From: Quadrisphaera sp. RL12-1S
GTDB lineage: Bacteria > Actinomycetota > Actinomycetes > Actinomycetales > Quadrisphaeraceae
DNA: 64,000 nt
Assembly (NCBI RefSeq): GCF_014270065.1
Contig: NZ_JACNME010000002.1
Location: 62,001-126,000 of the forward strand
Reading direction: 5' to 3'
Shown piece after piece: positions 43,934-53,339 of this stretch. The notes beneath the pieces are model-generated. The model was not told the origin of the DNA. It saw nothing but the letters and a program-made list of their open reading frames with translations, and ran no database searches. The position numbers were made by a program, and so were the translations under genes. Position 1 is the first letter of the stretch; each line of letters begins with the position of its first letter.

Positions 43934-44032
43934 ACCAGCAGCCTCCCACGCCAGGTCACCGCGGTCGGCGTTGTCCACAGGTCGCCGACCATGATCAGCG
44001 CGGTCGGTGCCGTCCTGTCTAGCCTTCCGACC

Positions 44033-44824
44033 ATGATCGACCAGCAGCTCCCGCCTGTGCCGTCCGCATGGCCGCGAACGCCGGGCGAGGTCGCGTCGCG
44101 GCGCCGGCGCACGCTCCTGGTCTGCCTCGGGGCGGTGGTCGGGGGCGCGCCCGTGCTGTGGCTGCTCAGCAGGGCGGCCTCCTGGCTGGTCGTCGACGTC
44201 GTCGCCGCGGCCGTCCTGGTCGCCGGGCTGTCGCACGGCTCCGCGCCGGCCGGTGCCGACGGGGCCTCGGCGGGCACGTCCCACGGTCCGCGCGGCGCAC
44301 ACGCGTCACCAGCCCCGTCACCAGCCCCGTCACCGGGACCGGGACCGGGACCGGGTGGGCGGATCCTCGCCACCGCGCCCGCCCTGCCGGTGGCCAGCCG
44401 GGACGCGCAGGGTGCGCTGGCCTTCAGCGACTACTACGTCCAGGCCTTCGCGCACGGCTACGCCACCGGTGACCTCGCCCCCCTGGAGGCGGCGCAGACG
44501 CCGGGCTGCGTCACCTGCGCCGGAATCGCCTCGGCGCTGCGCAGCAGGGAGGAGCAGGGCGTCCCGCTGCGCGACCCGGAGCTGACCTCGGTGATGACCA
44601 CCGTCACCGGTGAGGACGGCGGTGCCCTGGTGCACACGACGGTCGACGTCGCCGCCTCCGTGGTGGTCCTGCGCGACGGCACCCGAGTCGACCTGGAGGG
44701 CTACCGCGCGGAGACCGACGAGCACCTGGTCTGGAGCGGCGGCCGGTGGCGCGTGGCGGACCTGCAGGGTGACGCGTGGTTCGTCCACCTCACCCACCGC
44801 ACCGCGGCGCGGCCGGGCACGTGA
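44033..44824 (+). CDS. DUF6318-like membrane protein (second copy)
   Basis: 263 residues from ATG 44033; the 42 bases before it are in frame but repeat the CCGACCATGATC motif and lack coding character. Two hydrophobic segments (about 37-55 and 59-75) precede a Pro/Ser linker and an outer domain with FSDYYVQAFAHGYATGDL then TPGCVTCAGIASAL, matching the DUF6318-type gene at 29316. It ends in a beta-rich half (VDVAASVVVLRDGTRVDLEGY). Probably surface-exposed. Divergent from the metzincin gene across 99 bp. Confidence 0.72.
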   Translation: MIDQQLPPVPSAWPRTPGEVASRRRRTLLVCLGAVVGGAPVLWLLSRAASWLVVDVVAAAVLVAGLSHGSAPAGADGASAGTSHGPRGAHASPAPSPAPSPGPGPGPGGRILATAPALPVASRDAQGALAFSDYYVQAFAHGYATGDLAPLEAAQTPGCVTCAGIASALRSREEQGVPLRDPELTSVMTTVTGEDGGALVHTTVDVAASVVVLRDGTRVDLEGYRAETDEHLVWSGGRWRVADLQGDAWFVHLTHRTAARPGT

Positions 44825-44847
44825 GCCCGGTCGCGCCGGTCAGCGGC

Positions 44848-45681
44848 TCACTCGCAGCCGACGCCGTCACCGTCGCGGTCGAGCTTGCGGCTGTAGCCGG
44901 GGTCGCCCACCCGCACCGGGGCGGCACCGGCGGCGCGCGCCGCGGCGCAGTTGGCGTAGGTGACCGCCGAGCCAGTCGAACCCTTCGAGGTGCCGGCCTG
45001 GTCCTGCTGCACCGGACCGGTCGAGGTCTTCGAGGAGGACGACGTGGACGCCGACGGCGCCGAGGTCGGCTTCGCCGCGGCGGCCTGCGCCGCCGTCAGC
45101 CGGGCCTGGAGGTCGTTGGCGCGAGCGGTGGCGGCGTCGGCGGAGGCCTGGGCGCCGGCGAGCGCCTTCTCGGCCGTGGCCCTCGCGGCGGTAGCGGCGT
45201 CCGCGGCCTGCTGGGCGGCGGCCATCTGGTGCTGGGCGTCAGCGATGGCGGTGTCCGCGTCGTGGACCTGCCGGACGGCCTCGTCGGCGCGGCGCTCGGC
45301 GTCGGTGGTGCGCGTGGAGCTGCCGGCCCCGCCGATGCCCATGCCCACGAGGAGCGACACCACCCCCGACACCACCGCGACGGCCGCGTACTTGCGCTTG
45401 CGCCACCGACGCGCCGGCTGTGACGCCGTCGGCGCGGGCACGTCGGGGAGCGGGCCTGTCGGCGTGGTGCCCGTCGGTGTGGTGCCCGTCGGTGTGGTGC
45501 TGTCCGGACGGGTGCCGGCCGACCTGCCGGCGCGGGTGCGTCCCGTGCGGCGGGGCAGAGGCACCGTCCCGCCGACCGTCCCGCCGAGCTGGGCCGTCGC
45601 CAGCGCGTGACCGCCCGCGGCGTCCGCCGACCCGGCGTTCCTGAGATCGGCGTTCCTGAGATCGATGGTGCGCTCGTCCAC
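44848..45681 (-). CDS. Excalibur-domain membrane protein with coiled coil
   Basis: 277 residues from GTG. A Thr/Pro/Gly-rich head with TTPTG repeats, one membrane segment (about 98-118, YAAVAVVSGVVSLLVGMGIG), an Ala-rich coiled coil (about 128-200), a Ser/Thr linker and the C-terminal Excalibur domain, with YANCAAARAAGAAPVRVGDP then DRDGDGVGCE, a DxDxDGxxCE calcium-binding loop bridged by two cysteines. Typical exported actinobacterial surface protein. Convergent with the DUF6318-like gene. Confidence 0.88.
   Translation of the reverse strand: MDERTIDLRNADLRNAGSADAAGGHALATAQLGGTVGGTVPLPRRTGRTRAGRSAGTRPDSTTPTGTTPTGTTPTGPLPDVPAPTASQPARRWRKRKYAAVAVVSGVVSLLVGMGIGGAGSSTRTTDAERRADEAVRQVHDADTAIADAQHQMAAAQQAADAATAARATAEKALAGAQASADAATARANDLQARLTAAQAAAAKPTSAPSASTSSSSKTSTGPVQQDQAGTSKGSTGSAVTYANCAAARAAGAAPVRVGDPGYSRKLDRDGDGVGCE
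45464..45493 (-). repeat. 15-bp tandem repeat inside the Excalibur gene
   Basis: GTGGTGCCCGTCGGT occurs twice without gap (45464-45478, 45479-45493) with a partial third copy. It encodes TTPTG units on the minus strand, so copy-number changes would lengthen the linker in steps of five residues without a frameshift. Confidence 0.8.
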
Positions 45682-45822
45682 GTCCGCCCCCGGCTGCCTC
45701 GCGCCGTCCCCCGACGGCCCCTCCCGACGGTAGGGGCCGCGCCGTCACCAGCGGCGGAGCACACGCCGGTGGCGCTGCTCACAGACCGGAAGCACGGTCC
45801 CGGCGGAGGTGTTGTGCCTGGC

Positions 45823-46506
45823 ATGAGCAGCACCACCCACACCGTCGGGATCATCGGCGCCGGCCGCATCGGCTCGGCCGTGGCGCAGCTGGCCGTGGAC
45901 GCCGGCCTCGACGTGGTCATCGCCAACTCCCGTGGCCCCGAGACCCTCACCGAGCTCGTCTCCACCCTCGGGCCGCGCGCCCGCGCCGCCAGCGCGGGCG
46001 AGGCCGCGCGCGCCGGTGACGTCGTCGTCCTGACCATCCCGCTGAAGAACACCACCGACGTCGACCCGGCGCCGCTGGCCGGGAAGGTCGTCCTCGACAC
46101 CGGCAACTACTACCCGCAGCGGGACGGGCAGGTGGCCGTCCTCGACGACGGCTCCACCACCTCCAGCGCCCTCACCCAGCAGCACCTGGCGGACAGCTCC
46201 GTGGTGAAGGTCTTCAACAACATCTACTCGGAGTCGCTGCGGTCCCTGGCCCGGCCCTCCGGCGACGCCGAGCGCACCGCCCTGACCGTCTTCGGGGACG
46301 ACGACGACGCGAAGGCCGTGGCCGTGGCCTTCCTCGACGTCATCGGCTACGACGCCGTGGACGGCGGCGACCTCGCCGGCAGCTGGCGAGCGGAGCCGGG
46401 TCGCCCGGCCTACGGGTGGCCGTACGCCGCCGGTGACGACTTCACCACCGCCAGGCCGGCCGGCGCCGACGCGGTCCGCGAGGCCCTCGCGCGCGCGGAG
46501 CGCTGA
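45823..46506 (+). CDS. NADPH-dependent F420 reductase-like protein, copy 1
   Basis: 227 residues from ATG 45823. N-terminal Rossmann fold VGIIGAGRIGSAVAQLAVDAG and NSRGPETL for NADP(H) binding, then VVLTIPLKN, TGNYYPQRDG, VVKVFNNIYSESL and FGDDDDAKAVA, as in the COG2085 reductases that move hydride between NADP and deazaflavin F420, or dinucleotide-binding relatives. A close paralogue lies at 53336-54070. The product ends before a strong hairpin and has no obvious operon partner. F420 itself is common in actinobacteria but nothing in this window shows its synthesis. Confidence 0.8.
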   Translation: MSSTTHTVGIIGAGRIGSAVAQLAVDAGLDVVIANSRGPETLTELVSTLGPRARAASAGEAARAGDVVVLTIPLKNTTDVDPAPLAGKVVLDTGNYYPQRDGQVAVLDDGSTTSSALTQQHLADSSVVKVFNNIYSESLRSLARPSGDAERTALTVFGDDDDAKAVAVAFLDVIGYDAVDGGDLAGSWRAEPGRPAYGWPYAAGDDFTTARPAGADAVREALARAER

Positions 46507-46525
46507 CGGCGGAGCGCTGACGACC

Positions 46526-46560
46526 CCGACGTCTGGCGGGCCGCTCCCGCCAGACGTCGG
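46526..46560 (+). terminator. Hairpin terminator
   Basis: Perfect 15-bp stem, CCGACGTCTGGCGGG (46526-46540) and complement at 46546-46560, loop CCGCT, 19 bases after the stop of the F420 reductase-like gene. Confidence 0.88.
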
Positions 46561-46664
46561 TGGCTCGCTGGCACCTGGGACGGGCAGGCTGCGCAGACCG
46601 GGTCCGCCGAGGGTGGCGGACGGGCAGCAGCGACAGCACCGACAGCGAGGGCGAGGGGTCGACG

Positions 46665-47666
46665 ATGACCAGCACGAGCACGGCAGCCACCACGCAGACC
46701 GGGGGCACCACACCGGTGCCCTTCGACCCGGAGTGCGCTGCGGCGCTGGCGGCGGTGGGCGGCTTCCCACCCCTGACGCCCGACCTCATCCCGGTCATGC
46801 GGCAGGGGCTCCCGGGCCTGGAGCCGCCGTCGCTGGAGGACCTGCGGCGCGGCGGCGCCTTCGCCGTGGAGGAGCGGTCGGTGCCCGGCCCCGACGGAGC
46901 CCCGGAGGTCAGCCTGCTCATCTGCCGCCCCACCGCGGCGACCGGACCGACGCCGCTGGTCTACCACGTCCACGGCGGCGGGATGATCATCGGTGACAAC
47001 CGCACCGGGGTGCTCGAGGCGCTGGACTGGGCCCAGGACCTCGGGCTCACCGTGGTCTCGGTGGAGTACCGCCTGGCCCCCGAGACCCCGCACCCCGGCC
47101 CCGTGGAGGACTGCTACGCGGGGCTCGTCTGGGCCGTGGAGCACGCCGAGGAGCTGGGGGTGGACCCCGCCCGCGTGGTGGTCGCCGGTGCGAGCGCCGG
47201 CGGTGGCCTGTCGGCCGCCCTCGCGCTGCTCGCCCGCGACCGGCGCGGGCCGGCGCTGCTCGGGCAGCTGCTCATCTACCCGATGATCGACGACCGCAAC
47301 GACTCCCCGTCGGCGGTGCAGATGGCCGACACCGGCACCTGGGGGCGCACCGCCAACACCACCGGCTGGACCTCCCTGCTGGGAGACGCGGCCGGTGGGG
47401 CGGACGTCTCCCCGTACGCCGCACCGGCCCGCGCCACCGACCTGTCGGGCCTGCCGCCGGCCTTCGTGGACGTCGCGTCGGCCGAGAACTTCCGCGACGA
47501 GGACGTCGCCTACGCGGTGCGGCTGTGGCAGGCCGGCGTGCAGGCGGAGCTGCACGTGTGGCCGGGTGGGTTCCACGGCTTCGACGCGTTCGCCCCGGAG
47601 GCGCAGATCTCCCAGGAGGCCCGCGCCGCGCGGCTGCGCTGGCTGCGGCGGCTGCTCGCCGGCTGA
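46665..47666 (+). CDS. HSL-family esterase/lipase (alpha/beta hydrolase)
   Basis: 333 residues from ATG 46665. Family IV esterase motifs: oxyanion HGGG in YHVHGGGMIIGDN, VEYRLAPETPHPGP, nucleophile in VVAGASAGGGLSAAL, Asp in FVDVASAENFRDEDV region, and His in GGFHGFDAF. No signal peptide, so cytoplasmic. Hydrolyses short- to medium-chain esters. It precedes a PucR-like regulator by 61 bp in the same direction and could be co-regulated with it. Confidence 0.92.
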   Translation: MTSTSTAATTQTGGTTPVPFDPECAAALAAVGGFPPLTPDLIPVMRQGLPGLEPPSLEDLRRGGAFAVEERSVPGPDGAPEVSLLICRPTAATGPTPLVYHVHGGGMIIGDNRTGVLEALDWAQDLGLTVVSVEYRLAPETPHPGPVEDCYAGLVWAVEHAEELGVDPARVVVAGASAGGGLSAALALLARDRRGPALLGQLLIYPMIDDRNDSPSAVQMADTGTWGRTANTTGWTSLLGDAAGGADVSPYAAPARATDLSGLPPAFVDVASAENFRDEDVAYAVRLWQAGVQAELHVWPGGFHGFDAFAPEAQISQEARAARLRWLRRLLAG

Positions 47667-47727
47667 GCTGCCGGGGCCGCCGGGCCGCCGGGCCGCCGGT
47701 GCTGCGGCGCAGGAGCAGGATGGTCCC

Positions 47728-48807
47728 GTGCAGCAACTGGCGCTGCGCCTGTCGGCGCTGGACCCGGAGGCCGGCGCCGCGCTGCGCGTGGTCACCTACT
47801 TCGACGAGCTGGCCGCCGGGGGAGCGGGGCTGACCGCCGTCGTCCGCGGCGCGGCCCTGCTCACCGGCAGCCCGGCCCTGCTCGTGGACCCGCGCCGCCG
47901 GCTGCGCGTGCGGGTGGAGGTGGACGGCAGCGCCACGTCCCCGCCCGGCGCCTCCCTGGTGGGCGCCTCCCCGGCCACCGCGTCCCCGGACCCCGGCTGG
48001 CTCCGGGCCCCGGTGGACGTCGTGGCCGGGGGAGGCGGGGACGGCGGGGCCGTCCTGTGGCTGGAGCGCCCCGGTCCGGCGCGCGTGGTGGACGCCGTGG
48101 TGCTGGAGCGCGCGGCGGCGCTGCTGCACGCCCTGCTGGCACGGACCAGGCCGCTGCACGACACCGCTCCCGAGCCCGACGAGGCGGCCGTGGAGGTGCT
48201 GCTCGACGACCGCGCCGACCCGGTGGCGCGCGACCGCGCCGCGAGGTCCCTCGGTCTCGGCTCGACGAGCCGGCACCGCGTGGTGGCCGCGGAGGGAGCA
48301 CCACCCCGCCTCGTCAGCTCCGCCGCCTGGGGCGCCGACCTGCCACCGGTCGGGCGGGTCGGGCGGGTCGGGGTGGGGCCGGCGGCCGCACCGGACCAGC
48401 TGCCCGGGTCCTGGCAGGACGCGCAGCGGGCGCTGCGCCTGGCCGCGGACGGCACGGCTGACGACCCCGGGCCCCGGGTGGTGCTCGCCGAGGAGGTGCC
48501 GGCGCTGCTCCTGCTCGCCGACGCCGTCGGTCCGACCACCCCGCGCTCCGCCGACGTCGTCGCCCTCGACCGCGCGGCCGCGGCGGCCCCGTGGGCGCTC
48601 ACCACCCTGGACGCGCTGGCCCGCAGCGCGAGCCGCCGCACGGCCGCCACCGCGCTGGGGCTGCACCACTCCACGCTCACCGAGCGCGTGCACGCCTTGG
48701 AGCGGCACCTCGGCTGGCCGCTCGACGACCCCGCCGGGCTGCTGCGGCTGTCGCTGGCGCTGGTCGTCCGGCGGCTGCACCGACACCCGCCTACTGTCGG
48801 GGGGTGA
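47728..48807 (+). CDS. PucR/CdaR-type transcriptional regulator
   Basis: 359 residues from GTG 47728. The diagnostic part is the C-terminal helix-turn-helix of the PucR type: TTLDALARSASRRTAATALG followed by LHHSTLTERVHALERHLGWP. The N-terminal 290 residues have a GAF-like sensory region (VVRGAALLTGSPALLVD) with Gly/Val-rich repeats near 230. Such proteins activate catabolic genes in response to small molecules. Its stop overlaps the start of the acetoacetate decarboxylase-like gene, and the esterase lies just upstream, so these three genes may form one unit. Confidence 0.8.
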   Translation: MQQLALRLSALDPEAGAALRVVTYFDELAAGGAGLTAVVRGAALLTGSPALLVDPRRRLRVRVEVDGSATSPPGASLVGASPATASPDPGWLRAPVDVVAGGGGDGGAVLWLERPGPARVVDAVVLERAAALLHALLARTRPLHDTAPEPDEAAVEVLLDDRADPVARDRAARSLGLGSTSRHRVVAAEGAPPRLVSSAAWGADLPPVGRVGRVGVGPAAAPDQLPGSWQDAQRALRLAADGTADDPGPRVVLAEEVPALLLLADAVGPTTPRSADVVALDRAAAAAPWALTTLDALARSASRRTAATALGLHHSTLTERVHALERHLGWPLDDPAGLLRLSLALVVRRLHRHPPTVGG

Positions 48808-49352
48808 GCCCGCCGCCACCGCCGTGGACGTGCCAGCTGCGGGCCGTGGTGGTCCCGGCGCTCGTGCGGGCACCGGCGCTGCGGGCGGGGGCCTTCGCCG
48901 TCGTCGACTACGCGGACACGCCCGTCGGCGCCTACCGCGAGGCGCTGACCGCGGTGGCGCTGGGCGCCCGCAGCGGCTGGGTGCCGTGGATGGTGGTCGA
49001 CTCCGAGGCCTCCCGCGCCGGGGGCCGCGAGGGGTGGGGGCTGCCGAAGGAGCTCGGCGTCATCGACACCGACCTCGCTGGTACCGGCCGCGCGCCGACC
49101 AGCGCGCGGGTGCTCGCCGAGGGGGTGGACGTCGGCGTGACGGCGCGGGTGGCGGCCGGGCCCGGCCTGCGGGTGAGCCTCACCGCGCAGCTGCGCCAGC
49201 CGCGCCGCGGTCCGGCGGTGGTGCGCTTCACCGGACGGGTGCGGCCGGCCGTCGTCGTCCTCGAGGGGACGCCACCGCGCGGCGTGCGCCCGGGACGCCG
49301 GCCCGGGGTGGCGCTCAGCGGCGAGCTGCTGGTCGGCGCCCCGAGGCCCTGA
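48804..49352 (+). CDS. Acetoacetate decarboxylase-like protein
   Basis: 182 residues from GTG 48804 overlapping the regulator stop (GTGA). The ADC-fold blocks are YADTPVGAYREALTAVALG, then WVPWMVVDSEASRAGGREGW followed by GLPKELGVI, resembling the region around the active-site lysine of acetoacetate decarboxylase and its relatives. K in GLPKEL is a candidate. It is shorter than classical enzymes (about 250), as in bacterial ADC-like families of unknown substrate. Role in keto-acid or polyketide-type metabolism is speculative. Confidence 0.7.
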   Translation: MSPPPPPWTCQLRAVVVPALVRAPALRAGAFAVVDYADTPVGAYREALTAVALGARSGWVPWMVVDSEASRAGGREGWGLPKELGVIDTDLAGTGRAPTSARVLAEGVDVGVTARVAAGPGLRVSLTAQLRQPRRGPAVVRFTGRVRPAVVVLEGTPPRGVRPGRRPGVALSGELLVGAPRP

Positions 49353-49379
49353 GCCCCTCCGCTGGTGCCCCGCCGAGGC

Positions 49380-50624
49380 TCAGGTGACGGTGCAGGCGTC
49401 GTCCGAGCCGGTCAGGGACGGCGTCAGCGGGGCGGACGGCGTGGACGCGGACGGGCTCGGCGTCGTCGTCGGGTGGTGGCCGGAGCCCTTGCTGCTGCTG
49501 TGCGACGGGCTGGCGGACGGGGTCGGCGACGCGGACGGCTGCGACGCGGCGCTCGAGGACGCCGCGCTGGTCGGGTCGACGTCGTCCGCGAGGTCCTTGA
49601 ACAGGTTCCCGGCGGCAGGCTGGCTCCACAGCACGTTGGCCGTGTCGGACTTCACCACCTCACCGCGGGGGAAGTTGGGAACGGTGAAGAACTGCAGCTG
49701 GCTCGGCGGCAGCGACTTCACCGACTCCGCCAGCGACGCCAGCGACGTGAGGCTGCCCAGCCCGGAGTCGGTGGTGATGGACTTGGTGGCGGCGTCGAGG
49801 AAGCCGTACATCGCGGTGGGGTCGGTGAGCTCGCTCTGCGCGGTGCGGGCCATCGAGGCGAGAAACTGCTGCTGGCGGTTGATGCGGCCCAGGTCGGAGC
49901 CGTCACCGATGGCGTGGCGCTCGCGGACGAACGCGAGCGCCTGCTCGCCCTCGAGCTTGTGCTGGCCCGCGGGCAGGTCGAGGTTGGCCTTAGGGTCCAC
50001 CACGGGCTGGGTGGTGCAGATCGGCACGCCGCCCAGCGCGGTGGTCATGTCCTTGAAGCCCTCGAAGTTGACCACCACGAAGTGGTCGATGTGCACCCCG
50101 GTTGCGGCCTCGAGGGTCTTGATGGAGCACGCGGCGCCGCTGGCGGCGCCGCCGTGCAAGGACCCGAGGGTGAACGCCTCGTTGATCTTGCCCTTGGTGG
50201 GCCCGGTGGTGGTGCCGTCGCTGCCGGTGCAGCTGGGGATGGACGTCCACGAGTCGCGCGGGATGCTCACCGCCGCCGCCCACTTCCGGTCCGCGGACAG
50301 GTGCACCAGCATCATGGTGTCCGACTGCGCGGTGGTGAGGTCGGCGCCGTACTCGGTGCCGGTGCCGGCGCGGCTGTCCGAGCCGAGCACGAGGATGTTC
50401 TCGGCGTCCTTGGCCACCACGGCGGGCCGGTCCGTGCCCAGCTGGCTGCTGATGTCGGCGCTGGTGATGTTGCTGTCGAGGTGGCGGTACACGCCGTACG
50501 CGGTGGCGGCGCCGCTCAGCACCACCACCGCCGCGACCGCGCCCACGATGCGCAGGGTCCGGCGGCGGCGCCGCAGCATGCGGGCGCGCGGCGAGGCGTC
50601 GTCGGACACGGCGTGGGAGGGCAC
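49380..50624 (-). CDS. LytR-CpsA-Psr (LCP) family cell-wall glycopolymer ligase
   Basis: 414 residues. A basic head (RRRRRTLR) and one membrane segment (about 25-45) precede the extracytoplasmic LCP domain: NILVLGSDSRAG, SDTMMLVHLSADRKWAAAVS then IPRDSW, GKINEAFTLG, and the Arg-rich helix RERHAIGDGSDLGRINRQQQ, which hold the polyprenyl-phosphate-binding Arg/Asp residues. A Ser/Pro/Thr tail of about 70 residues follows. LCP enzymes attach teichoic-acid-like or arabinogalactan-type polymers to peptidoglycan. Single gene, convergent with the decarboxylase-like gene. Confidence 0.93.
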   Translation of the reverse strand: MPSHAVSDDASPRARMLRRRRRTLRIVGAVAAVVVLSGAATAYGVYRHLDSNITSADISSQLGTDRPAVVAKDAENILVLGSDSRAGTGTEYGADLTTAQSDTMMLVHLSADRKWAAAVSIPRDSWTSIPSCTGSDGTTTGPTKGKINEAFTLGSLHGGAASGAACSIKTLEAATGVHIDHFVVVNFEGFKDMTTALGGVPICTTQPVVDPKANLDLPAGQHKLEGEQALAFVRERHAIGDGSDLGRINRQQQFLASMARTAQSELTDPTAMYGFLDAATKSITTDSGLGSLTSLASLAESVKSLPPSQLQFFTVPNFPRGEVVKSDTANVLWSQPAAGNLFKDLADDVDPTSAASSSAASQPSASPTPSASPSHSSSKGSGHHPTTTPSPSASTPSAPLTPSLTGSDDACTVT

Positions 50625-50900
50625 CCCACGACGGTAGGTGGCCTGCGGCGCCGAGCATCACCAAAACGGCACCACCCCAGCGACGGCTCAGCAACCTCTC
50701 AGGTGGTGGCGGCCTCGGCGACGATGGTGGTGAAGGCGTCGCCGATCTCGTCCTCGACGGGTGCGTCACCCTCGCCGAGCTCCCTGCGCGTGTCCTCCAC
50801 GGTGGCGTCCTCCCCGGTCGCGGGCGTCGGGGCGGCGGGCTCGGCCTCGGAGGCCGACGCTAGGTGCAGCGGGCCCGGACCGCCCCCGCAGCGCCCGCCG
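50625..50900. other. Intergenic region between MarR and LCP genes
   Basis: 276 bp. Read on the minus strand, the part near 50699-50850 has an open frame with acidic sequence (GEDATVEDTRRELGEGDA), but no start with a ribosome binding site and no family match, so it is not called as a gene. Nothing else recognised. Confidence 0.45.
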
Positions 50901-51338
50901 TCACTCCTGCGGGGCCAGGCGGTGCAGCAGTGACGCCAGCAGGCTGCGCTCGCCGTCGGAGAGGGCGCCGAACAGCTCCGCCGCCGCCTGCGCCCGGGCC
51001 CGCTCCGCGTGCGCCACCGCCTCCTGCCCCGCGCCGGTGAGGACGACGACGACGGCGCGCCGGTCCGCCGGGTCCGCGCGGCGCTGCGCGAGGCCGCGGT
51101 CGGCGAGGCCGTCGACCACCTCGGTGGCCGAGCGCGGCGCGATGCGCAGCGCGGCCGCCAGCTCGGAGACGCGGACGCCGTCCTCGCGTGAGAGGACCCG
51201 CAGCGCGCGGGCGTGGTGCGGGGACAGCCCGGCGGGCTCGAGCGCGCTGTGGAACCCGCGGCGCAGGTGCCGTGCCGCACCGAGCAGCGCGTCGGCCAGC
51301 TCGGCGCTGCTGCCCTCGGGGCCGCCGCTGGGAGTCAC
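50901..51338 (-). CDS. MarR-family transcriptional regulator
   Basis: 145 residues. Winged helix pattern: GLSPHHARALRVLSREDGVR, VSELAAALRIAPRSATEVVD then GLADRGLAQRRADPADRR with the wing, and LTGAGQEAVAHAERAR as dimer helix. Divergent from an ABC exporter across a palindromic operator (51367-51389), so it very likely represses that exporter and itself until a drug-like ligand binds. Confidence 0.93.
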   Translation of the reverse strand: MTPSGGPEGSSAELADALLGAARHLRRGFHSALEPAGLSPHHARALRVLSREDGVRVSELAAALRIAPRSATEVVDGLADRGLAQRRADPADRRAVVVVLTGAGQEAVAHAERARAQAAAELFGALSDGERSLLASLLHRLAPQE

Positions 51339-51366
51339 CGGGGAATGCTAGCGCGCACTCTTGTGC

Positions 51367-51389
51367 TTACCTCTTCGTGAGGTAACCTC
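51367..51389. promoter_or_regulatory. Overlapping palindromes, likely MarR operator
   Basis: TTACCTC-N5-GAGGTAA (51367-51385) with perfect 7-bp arms, overlapping GAGGTAACCTC (51379-51389), a second palindrome on the same half site. Located in the 81-bp gap between the MarR start and the exporter start. Confidence 0.75.
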
Positions 51390-51419
51390 AGCAATGTTCC
51401 CGCTCTCGACCGGAAGGAC

Positions 51420-53339
51420 GTGGTCACCACGTCGAGCCCCACCCTCAGCCCACCCGTCCCCACCACCACGCCCGGTAACCCCGGCGGTCCCGGCGGCCGA
51501 GGCCCGCGCGGCGGCCGCGGCCCCGCGCGCACCGACCCCGCGGACCGCGAGCAGCTCCGCCGCTCGCCCGTCTCCCTGGGCCGCATCGCCTCCCTCTTCG
51601 CGCCGCACCGCTGGCAGGTCGCGCTCGTCGTCGTCCTCATCGTCGCCTCGTCGGTGGTGTCGCTGGCCACGCCGTTCCTGGTCCGCACGGTCATCGACGA
51701 CGCCCTGCCGCACGCCGACGTGCGCCTGCTCGCCCTCGCCGTGGCCGGCATGGTGGCCGTCGCCGCCACCACCTCGCTGCTGGGCGTGGTGCAGACGTGG
51801 ATCTCCACCGGTGTCGGCCAGCAGGTCATGCACCGGCTGCGCACGTCGGTCTTCACGCACCTGCAGCGCCAGTCGATGGACTTCTTCACCCGCACCCGCG
51901 GCGGCGAGATCACCTCCCGCCTCACCAACGACATCGGCGGGATGCAGTCCGTGGTGACCTCCACCGCGACGTCGCTGGCGTCCAACGCCACCACCGTGGT
52001 CGGCACCGCGGTGGCCATGGCGGCGCTGTCGTGGCGGCTGTCGCTGCTCACGCTCGTGGTGCTGCCGCCCGCGGTGTGGCTGACCCGGCGCGTGGCGCTG
52101 CTGCGCCGCTCCATCACCTCCGCCCAGCAGCGGCGCCTCGCCGACCTGCAACACCAGGTGGAGGAGTCGCTGTCCGTCTCGGGCGCGCTGCTCACCAAGA
52201 CCCTCGGCACCGCCGACGCGCAGGCGCAGCGCTTCGCGGCTACGTCGGCGGAGCTGGTGGACCTCGAGGTCCGCTCCTCCCTGGCCGGGCGGTGGCGCAT
52301 GGCCACCATGAACGTGGTGTTCGCCGCCATCCCCGCCGCGATCTACCTCGCCGCCGGGCTGCCCGTCACCTCCGGCGGGATGACCGTCGGCACGCTGGTC
52401 GCCTTCACCGCCCTGCAGGCCGCGATCTTCAGGCCGCTCATGGGCCTGCTCGACGTGGGCGTGCAGCTCACCGCCTCGATGGCGCTGTTCAGCCGCGTCT
52501 TCGAGTACCTCGACCTCGCCGTCGACATCGCCGACCCCGAGCACCCCGTGCCGATGGAGGCCGCGCGCGTGCGCGGCGAGGTGCGCTTCGAGGGCGTCTC
52601 CTTCACCTACCCCGGCGCCGACCGCTCGGCGCTGAGCGACGTCGACGTGGTGGTCCCCGCCGGCACCTCGCTGGCGCTGGTCGGCGCCACCGGCTCCGGC
52701 AAGTCGACGCTGGCCTCGCTCGTCGCGCGCCTGCACGACCCGACGCACGGGCGGGTGCTCCTGGACGGCGTGGACCTGCGCGAGGTGTCCCTCGCGGCGC
52801 TCGCGTCCGTGGTCGGCGTGGTCTCGCAGGAGACGTACCTGCTGCACGCCACGGTGCGCGAGAACCTGCGGCACGCCAGGCCGTCCGCCACCGACGCCGA
52901 GGTGGAGCAGGCCGCGCGCCGCGCCCAGGTGCACGACGTCATCGCTGCCCTGCCCGACGGGTACGACACCCTCGTCGGCGCCCGCGGGCACCGCTTCTCC
53001 GGCGGCGAGCAGCAGCGGATCGCCATCGCCCGCACGCTGCTGCGGGACCCGAAGGTGCTCGTCCTCGACGAGGCCACCTCGGCGCTGGACAACACCACCG
53101 AGCGGGCCGTGCAGGCCGCGCTCGACGAGGTCCGCCGCGGCCGGACGACGATCATGATCGCCCACCGCCTGTCCACCACGGCCGGCGCCGACCGGATCGC
53201 GGTGCTCGACGGCGGCCGCGTGGTCGAGCAGGGCCCGCGCGCGGAGCTGCTGGCCTCCGGCGGAGCCTTCGCGGCGCTGGTCGCTGCCGGTGGCGCGCCG
53301 GGAAGGGCGCAGTCCGGGGAGGTGTTGGCACTCGCATGA
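51420..53339 (+). CDS. ABC exporter, fused membrane and ATPase domains
   Basis: 639 residues from GTG 51420; a GGAAGG just two bases upstream is too close, so a nearby alternative start is possible. A Pro/Gly-rich head (residues 1-48) is followed by six membrane helices (about 65-330) and the ATPase: Walker [11 protein letters not shown]-loop [13 protein letters not shown], signature [15 protein letters not shown], Walker [13 protein letters not shown], and H-loop IMIAHRLST. Half-transporter of the type IV exporter kind; probably a homodimer exporting drugs or lipids. Controlled by the divergent MarR. The stop overlaps the next ATG. Confidence 0.93.
   Translation: MVTTSSPTLSPPVPTTTPGNPGGPGGRGPRGGRGPARTDPADREQLRRSPVSLGRIASLFAPHRWQVALVVVLIVASSVVSLATPFLVRTVIDDALPHADVRLLALAVAGMVAVAATTSLLGVVQTWISTGVGQQVMHRLRTSVFTHLQRQSMDFFTRTRGGEITSRLTNDIGGMQSVVTSTATSLASNATTVVGTAVAMAALSWRLSLLTLVVLPPAVWLTRRVALLRRSITSAQQRRLADLQHQVEESLSVSGALLTKTLGTADAQAQRFAATSAELVDLEVRSSLAGRWRMATMNVVFAAIPAAIYLAAGLPVTSGGMTVGTLVAFTALQAAIFRPLMGLLDVGVQLTASMALFSRVFEYLDLAVDIADPEHPVPMEAARVRGEVRFEGVSFTYPGADRSALSDVDVVVPAGTSLALVGATGSGKSTLASLVARLHDPTHGRVLLDGVDLREVSLAALASVVGVVSQETYLLHATVRENLRHARPSATDAEVEQAARRAQVHDVIAALPDGYDTLVGARGHRFSGGEQQRIAIARTLLRDPKVLVLDEATSALDNTTERAVQAALDEVRRGRTTIMIAHRLSTTAGADRIAVLDGGRVVEQGPRAELLASGGAFAALVAAGGAPGRAQSGEVLALA

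Noticed and set aside
43991-44032. Longer start for the second DUF6318-like gene
   Set aside because: This segment repeats the CCGACCATGATC around the real start and has no ribosome binding site.
50699-51280. Minus-strand open frame with an acidic C-terminal stretch beside MarR
   Set aside because: Most of it overlaps MarR in another frame; the remaining tail has no start signal or family match.
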